Source of the DNA: Xanthostigma xanthostigma
Lineage: Eukaryota > Arthropoda > Insecta > Raphidioptera > Raphidiidae
Direction: 5' to 3'
NCBI GenBank assembly: GCA_963575645.1
Contig: OY754464.1
Span: forward strand, 70,034,948-70,098,947
Length of the DNA: 64,000 nt
Notes under the pieces: generated by a model
The model's input: the letters and a program-made list of their open reading frames with translations, nothing else
What the model was told of the DNA's origin: nothing
Databases searched by the model: none
Program-made: the position numbers and the translations under genes
Shown here: piece by piece, positions 58,201 through 64,000 of the stretch
Position numbering within the stretch: the first letter of the stretch is position 1
How the letters are laid out: each line of letters opens with the position of its first letter

Positions 58201-61200
58201 TGTTAATGGAAAAACAATAAAACTCGCAATAAACATTCGCTCCAAGACCTATTTTTATATTGAAACGTTTTAAAAATTACAAAACTGAGCATAAATATAA
58301 TATAAAAGCTTAGAACATTTTACATTGTTAGATTGGCATCAATGCTTGTCAACCTTGATGCCAAATTGACAATGTAAAATGTTCTAAGCTTTTACATTAT
58401 GTTTATGCTCAATTTTGTAATTTTTGAAACGTTTCAGTATAAAAATAGGTTTTGGAGCGAAATTTGCCTACCTTATCCTAATTTCCGAAAAATTCTTCAT
58501 TCGCCCATTGCTATTAATTAAGTTGAAGATTAAAAATTGTAGAAAATAACAGGAAGTGTGGTAAAAAAAATAGTAATGGTGCGAATGGCGTCTGTTATGA
58601 CATAAAGTTGAGAAACGGGCGTTAAACGCATTATTATTATTATAACAATAATTTCATTTTTTTACACTGGGCATTGAAAAGTATTCATTAGCGACTTTTC
58701 CATTAGGTCAAGAGGTCAATGACCTTCGTGGAAAAAAAATGAAATTGGAAAATTAGCATAATATATTGGCAAAAAGGATCCACCTCTGGATATTATAATA
58801 TATCAATATATATCCATGCTTCTATGTTTAGATAAATATCACGATATTTTTGTGCCCTGTTCAGAGCAGATTTTCATTCCTTTTACAGTATCCTAACACC
58901 TGAAGTGCTGCGTCAGTTACAACTTCAACTTCAGCAACAAATAGCCGGTCAGTCAGTTTTTTCGCAGACACAAATGCTGCAGGGTCTGCAGGCGCAACAA
59001 TTGGACATGGAAGAGAAAATACGAAAATTGCGCGAAATGAAGATGCAGGAAGATGAATTTGACAAGCATTTGGCAATAACGGTTCCGGTGAGACATTAAC
59101 TGTTTTTAATTATAGATTATCGGATACTTGGACAGATTAAATAAATAGATATTAGTTTTTCAAATATTGCAACATTAATAATAAATAATCTATAATTAAT
59201 ACTTAAAGGTAGTACGAGCACCAAGGCAATTTTAAATAAAAGACTTGATTTTTTTTTATATGAAGTCGGACTAAGTCTAAACCAATTCTGAAAATTTTAG
59301 GGGGGGTTGCCCGATTATTTAAATAAATAAATGGCTTCAAAAGTAGGCATATTTAACATCGGCTTTATGGTAAAACGGTAGATGGATGATATGTTTTCAT
59401 TGATTTCTCAAGATTAAATATATTTTTAATTAGTCGGGCACAACGGTTTTTGTTTTCAATAATTTATTAAGGTTTTAACTTTAATTTAAATAGTTTTTTT
59501 TTAATTTCCACCGACTAGTTTTGGAGAAATCAATGAAGTCATATCATCCATCTACCGAAATATAATAAAAATCAAGCCTTTTATTTAAAATTGCCTTGAT
59601 GCTCGTACTACCGTAATAACATGGACGAGAACAACAACCCTAATTAACAGTTTTTAATTTTTGATTTCGTTAAGTACAGTTTGTTAGCTTTGTCATATTG
59701 CGCATTGTTTAACGCTGGTTTTCTGTGTACAGAATCTGCCGTTCGCATCGGAGTGTGACTTGAAGCCGACACCGCAGCAGCAATTCAAGCAGCACGAGCC
59801 GGCCTACATGTTACCGTCGACGCTCGACACCAGCCAACCACCGCCCGGTTACATGCACTCGACTCAGAATTTGCAGTACGGTCAAGGACAAAACAGTCCG
59901 TTATTGGACGAGGTACACAACGAAAGCGAGATTGAATTTGTAGATGGTAACGATAACAATGCCGATGTTGAGGTTAGTGAAATGGAAGTTGGTCACAATA
60001 GAAATCCCGGCTAATCTGAAAACTTTCTGATGCGAATACGCGTATGAATCGGATTTGAAATGCCAAACATGCATCTTTTTTCAGACTACTAACTGCCAGG
60101 TTTATCTGTACCAGTATTGATTAAATATTACGAAGGGCTTCTACTTTTTTGAAGCGTAAACCTAATTTGCACATAACCGCCATGTTTTTAGGAGACACTG
60201 TTGTCGATTCTGGCTTAAAATTTCGTATCAGTTGCTTAATAAGATTAAAAGTGGGGCTAGCGTATGGCACGCTGTTTTACTATTTAATAGTAAAATATTT
60301 TTCCAAAAATTATAAAAATATTTAACAATTTTAATTTCAGAAAAAAAAATTTGAGTGAATTTTTTTTATGTGGTGACATAATGTAACAAAACTGCTATAT
60401 AGTCTGTGGCGGAAAGTATTTATTTAAGATATTAACTGTTTAACAAACAGTAAAAACACACAAACGAAAGCGTATAGCGTAAACAGAAATAAAACTAATA
60501 GTTCTAATTATACAACGTAGGACTAAGTAATAGAGAATAAAGAATTATGTACAAAGAAATATTCACAACACACTAAAATACAACACAGAGTTTATCAGCG
60601 CACTTGTCTATTCACTAAGTTATTTATTTAACTTCCAATATACTAGCGTTATATTTATTTTCTCAATATTGTAACAGAATTTATGTTGTAATGCCAGAAC
60701 ACACACAATTTATGTAAAACAGTTAGCTGTACGTCTACTCGCTGTTAACACGCTGTAACTGACTGAACTCAACTGACTTTGACGCCCTTCCTCTGGCCGC
60801 CTTTTATAGATTTTGGCCTATGTTCCAGAACGTTCGAGAAGCCATTTCCTTGCCTCACCACGCGTCCGAGTCTCCTATATCCCACTGCTGACTACCTGCA
60901 TTCATTGTTGCATGCGTGCGCGCCTCTAACGGTCGGAAGTCCGTTACCTGTCTTTATTGTTTGTTCGTTGACCTTCGAGCACTTTATGGAGTTTTCTAGA
61001 AATTCCATAGGCGTAGCATTATGGGGTAACAATGCGTAACAATAATAAAAATACAATATTATTATGTCATGACATAATAAAAATACAATATTATGTCATG
61101 ACATAATAAAAATACAATATTATGTCATGACATAATAAAAATACAATATTATTATGTCATGATATAAAATTAAATGCTTATACATAGGAAGAGATAGGAA

Positions 61201-63976
61201 AGACGACGAATTATAATTATGTCATGACATAATAATATTGTAAGTATTTTTATTATGTCACCACATAAAAAAAATTCACTCAAAAATTTTTTTTCTGAAA
61301 TTAAAATTGTTAAATATTTTTATAATTTTTGGAAAAATATTTTACTATTAAATATTAAAATGGCGTGCCATACTAGCGCGTTCTTAACACAGATGTGTTC
61401 AAGGTCTTAGAAATTGACTGACAAACTTCAATGTGCTGACAGTCGAGGAAATATGCTCATATTTCTAAATATGCTATACAGCCGCTCTTTATATGGCATT
61501 TCTCTATAACGACCTTTTTTAATTGTGACTCTTTTCCGATTTATGGCCCACAATGTTTTGTTATGACGACCGGACAAAGAAGCAGAAAGCAAGGCGAAGC
61601 AGACAGTGTTCGACCAATATTCGTTACAGTTTTTCGCTTTACGGCCAACTTCTTCGGATTGTATTTAGTTCGTAAAGCGAGGTGTGGGTGTGCTGTTCCG
61701 GAATGTCGTTTACAAGACGTTTCTGTGACGTGTCGATCTCAAACTCCTCGGTGCGCGGGTTCTAATCTGAAAACTTGAGGATTTGAATTGGTACTAAACC
61801 TAGATAACCTTGGCAGCTGGTGGCTTTGAGAAAAAAAAAACTCATACAAATAACGATCATTTCACTGTTACGTGAAATATTATTCACTGGTGTTTTCTCC
61901 AGAAAGTTTTGCCAGCCAGATGTGACAGTGCAATAGTTGCAGACAGCATGCCACTATGCGAATCGTTTAAATTTAGCCGGGTGGTTAGTAAGGCCAACTG
62001 GGCGGAACGTTCATTTGATACGTCCTGAGACGAATACAGTTGGAGTCATCTATTTTTTGGCTTGTGTATTTTCAACACAATCTATTTTCAACCGATTTTA
62101 CTCACGTACACCTATCCCCCGATTTACACGGTAGATACGTTCCTGAGAAAAACGTATAAATCAAAAATTAAAAATTTTCAAGTCAAAACCGTGTAAATCG
62201 AAAAGCTTGCAGAAAATGCATAATTTTGCTATTTAACAGTTGTGATTTTTTTCAATATTTTTAGGTGTACACAGAAATAAAAACTAAAATCTTTCTGAAA
62301 CTGTGAAACTTTCACTCAAATACAATTTTCCGTAGATAAAACTTTAATTTTATGTGAAGAAATACAGACATAGTGTGCGTGTGCAGCAAGTCAGCACATA
62401 AGCTCGGGATTCCCCGTGAGATGTGTACACAGCGCACGTGTTCAATCACAGTAGCATTTAGTAGAGTGCGATAAAAACAAAAAAAAAACTTATTTGGAAA
62501 ACCGTGTAAAAGCGAAAACGTGTAAAACAAGTACTGTGTAAATCGGGGGATGGGTGTATTTTCAAGTTTTTAGTCCCTACTTGTCACGCAGCGTCTCCTA
62601 CCTATGTTGTTCGGCCAATGGAAAATACATTCGACAACCCTTAACCTCAAATTAATAAACGATTTTTTGGCACGAAGTGAGGATGAAGGAAAAATTGAAA
62701 ATACATGAGTCGATTAATCCCGACAGGTTAAAAATACATAAGTTTTACTGTACTGCGTTCAGACACTGTTTTTAAGATGGCTTACGTCTAAGAATTTCAG
62801 ATGACCGACTAAGAAATATACTGGTAGGGTTGTTCTTAAAAAATACATTCTGCATCTGAGGTTGCTGGATGTAAGTTATTCCTGTTGTGACGTAACATAT
62901 GGAGGACCTCTTACGTTGTGCAATCAAGCGTCAGTCTTTGAACAATACAATTTGACTTAGAGGTGTATATGACTTATAGATCAAGATCCCAGACGCGCCA
63001 CACCTACGTCATTTCAGTACTTCTAAGATTTTATCTGTAAATGTAAAATATTTAGTTAATAGCGTATGCTAATTTGCTCGCTTGAAAGCCAGACCCTTTC
63101 AAAGATAACATGTTCCAAAGGTACATAAAACACGTGCTTACCTACGTACGCAATGGCATTATGCATGCATATGAGTGCGAGCGAGAGCATTAGAAACTTT
63201 TTTTTGACAGCTTCATGAAATTTAGGTTTTTTATTTGTTTACACACAGAGAGAGAGGTAGTCCATGCGTTTAAGAGAGAAAAACTCCATGTAAACAAATA
63301 AACAACCTACATTTCATTAAGCTTTCAAACAAAAAAAATCATGTAATGCTCTCACTCGCACTCATGTACCTTTAGAACCTGTCATCTGTAAGAGGGCGTC
63401 GTTTTCAAGCTAGCAAATCGGCATACGTTCTTAACTAAATATTTTACATTTACTGATACAATCTTAGCAGTACTGAAATGACGTAGGTCTGGCGTGTCTG
63501 GGATCTTGGTCTATTTAACAATTTGGAAATTTATACCTTAAGAGGTATTAAAAAATCCAGTTCTGTAGCTAGAATCTCACTGTATAAGAAATAAACAGTT
63601 GATCCACAACATCGTCGGAACGAGACACAATATCCTGATTAAACCTTTGAACTCCAGGTAATCAACTTGGACCAAACTGATTCACAGTCGCAGTCGCCGC
63701 ACGATATCGATGAACGGTACGAACGCAGTGCAGCCAGAAGGCGTCGCAGCAGGTCGGACTCGCGGTCACGCGATCGCAACAGATCACGAGACAGGGGTCG
63801 CGACAGACGCCGGCGGTCGCATTCGCGGTCGCGATCAAGGTCGAGGAGGAGACGTAGTCGGTCGAGAGACAGAGATAGAGAGCGCGAGAGGGACAAGGAC
63901 AGAGAAAAGGATCGGGAAAAGGATAGAGAACGAAGGAAACGCGGGTTGCCGCCTATCAAGAAAGATCATCTCAGCG
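55297..63976 (+). CDS. SCAF4/8: SCAF4/SCAF8-like CTD-interacting factor, 5' part
   Basis: Exons 55297-55326, 55568-55858, 55934-56117, 56192-56283, 57605-57888, 58889-59087, 59733-59972 and 63658-63976, then a donor at 63977 leading out of the window. Phase is consistent throughout (0,0,1,0,2,0,0,1). Residues 1-140 are a CID (RNA polymerase II CTD-interacting domain); the MDAVKSFNSE start and the SKAKMTALTRGAIKAIKFYK, KVPGLYVIDSIVRQSRHQFG and VIRVLNLWQKNQVFP blocks match SCAF4/8 as I know them. Next come Gln-rich and acidic linkers (KLLDFDYGSEEEDD near 240), a Gln-rich coiled-coil-like stretch at 296-350, and an RS/RE-rich block at about 460-530 ending RKRGLPPIKK, as in the family just before the RRM. 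SCAF4/8 bind phosphorylated CTD in the nucleus and suppress early polyadenylation and termination. The RRM exons are outside. The ATG at 55297 has an AAAATGG context. Confidence 0.92.
56333..57555. repeat. Large nested inverted repeat in SCAF intron 4
   Basis: Three layers are nested. The outer arms (about 56333-56418 and 57465-57555) share ctcctggatttattattgga and tgagctaactcttgtgc. A middle element with ends ggtagtacgagcaccaaggc (56419-57463) is bordered by TTAA on both sides. An inner element at about 56472-56982 has ends accgggtgaggcaaagtccc. Long arms (aaacttta..ttaaataaatt type) fill the rest. The whole intron 4 is a near-complete foldback. Confidence 0.7.
57889..58888. other. SCAF intron 5, with palindrome
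   Basis: At about 58237-58468 two ~110-bp arms (shared taaaatgttctaagctttta and its complement) flank a ~15-bp loop around 'caatgcttgtcaac'. A (TA)n run lies at about 58063-58077. Otherwise AT-rich. Confidence 0.65.
59206..59613. mobile_element. Second copy of the GGTAGTACGAGCACC element, in SCAF intron 6
   Basis: Ends ggtagtacgagcaccaaggc and its complement (with one change, gatgctcgtactacc), about 408 bp, with the same internal order as the middle layer of the intron 4 repeat but without the nested insert. TTAA is seen on the left, while the right has gtaa, so a TTAA target site is suggested but not proven. Confidence 0.7.
60405..61041 (-). mobile_element. Probable solo LTR of a retrotransposon
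   Basis: On the minus strand it begins TGTTACGCATTG and ends CCGCCACA (TG...CA). It carries a TATA box (TCTATAAAAG at about 60801-60810), a TCAGT initiator-like motif about 30 bp downstream, and AATAAA close to the 3' end. No gag-pol is present, so it is a solo LTR, antisense to the SCAF gene. A matching 4-6-bp target duplication was not found, which lowers confidence. Confidence 0.5.
61043..61165. repeat. Tandem repeat of 29-32 bp, each unit palindromic
   Basis: Four copies of aataaaaatacaatatt followed by (att)atgtcatgacat; each unit contains the palindrome tattatgtcatgacataata or a variant. Confidence 0.8.
61380..62108. other. Part of SCAF intron 7, no gene seen
   Basis: No supportable feature. 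A tRNA B-box-like segment, gcgcgggttctaatct, at about 61754 lacks a convincing A box. Confidence 0.35.
62109..62556. mobile_element. MITE with CACCYATCCCCCGATTTACAC termini and TA duplication
   Basis: Ends cacctatcccccgatttaca and the complement of tgtaaatcgggggatgggtg, with TA on both sides (62107-62108 and 62557-62558). 448 bp, non-coding, in the mariner/pogo group by its target site. Further 'gtgtaaa(t/a)cg' motifs lie near both ends. Confidence 0.75.
62557..62979. other. Part of SCAF intron 7, no gene seen
   Basis: Unremarkable AT-rich sequence. Confidence 0.35.
62980..63510. mobile_element. Foldback element, copy B (CAAGATCCCAGA termini), in SCAF intron 7
   Basis: Same family as 23132-23947: ends tcaagatcccagacgcgcc and ggcgtgtctgggatcttggt, with inner mirrored blocks including atgagtgcgagcgagagcat. 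It is shorter than copy A and its inner loop differs, which shows the termini move independently of any coding content. It ends about 150 bp before SCAF exon 8. Confidence 0.7.
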
Positions 63977-64000
63977 GTGAGTAGTTTTTTTGACGTTCCC

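Larger units (their letters stand above)
60256..61378. repeat. Foldback arms bracketing an LTR-like insert, SCAF intron 7
   Basis: The arms 60256-60383 and 61247-61378 are inverse copies (shared ttactatttaatagtaaaat-like and tttttatgtggtgacataat-like blocks). Between them lie an LTR-like segment and a palindromic tandem repeat. Confidence 0.7.

Noticed and set aside
10985..61165. CRISPR-like arrays or bacterial defence genes
   Set aside because: Tandem repeats here are microsatellites, minisatellites or palindromic units without unique spacers, and the genome is plainly eukaryotic.
63639..63959. Minus-strand Arg/Leu/Ser-rich frame of 106 codons
   Set aside because: Antisense shadow of the RS-rich SCAF exon 8.

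Overview
The window looks like a stretch of arthropod, most likely insect, nuclear genome. It is AT-rich, its genes are split by GT-AG introns, and it is packed with DNA transposons, MITEs and long inverted repeats. I see no prokaryotic features. The order or species cannot be fixed from the sequence alone.

Three host genes can be supported, all on the + strand. (1) 270-2120: the last three coding exons of a PTCD3-type pentatricopeptide protein (mitochondrial ribosomal small-subunit protein mS39), with its stop codon and an AATAAA signal. (2) 42508-51524: a five-coding-exon gene of 1414 codons for a PEAK1/PRAG1-family scaffold pseudokinase. A huge disordered first coding exon (N-terminal Cys/His motif, proline-rich stretches, Tyr motifs) is followed by four short exons that carry the pseudokinase/helical dimerisation part. 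(3) 55297-63976 and beyond: the 5' part (eight coding exons) of an SCAF4/SCAF8-type RNA polymerase II CTD-interacting splicing and termination factor. It has the CID, Gln-rich linkers and the RS/RE-rich segment; the RRM exons lie past the window end.

The 40 kb between PTCD3 and the PEAK coding exon holds no recognisable host gene. It is a mosaic of mobile elements: one apparently intact pogo/Tigger-like transposon (26040-29404) with a 709-codon transposase ORF; hAT MITEs with 8-bp target duplications; pogo-type MITEs with TA duplications; a mariner remnant inside a foldback; tRNA-derived sequences; a recurrent short element with subterminal inverted repeats (six copies or copy groups); tandem duplications and minisatellites; and an unusual number of long palindromes, including a 2.5 kb inverted repeat (5056-7587) built from about 180-bp tandem units. 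The introns of the PEAK and SCAF genes carry several more palindromes and MITEs, so these would be transcribed and could form long hairpin RNA.

The three genes are not an operon-like unit and no functional link between them is implied. The unusual aspects are the density and nesting of foldback DNA inside transcribed introns, the intact pogo element with a palindromic motif next to its own start codon, and a Cys/His motif at the PEAK N-terminus whose spacing matches the vertebrate family members as I remember them.
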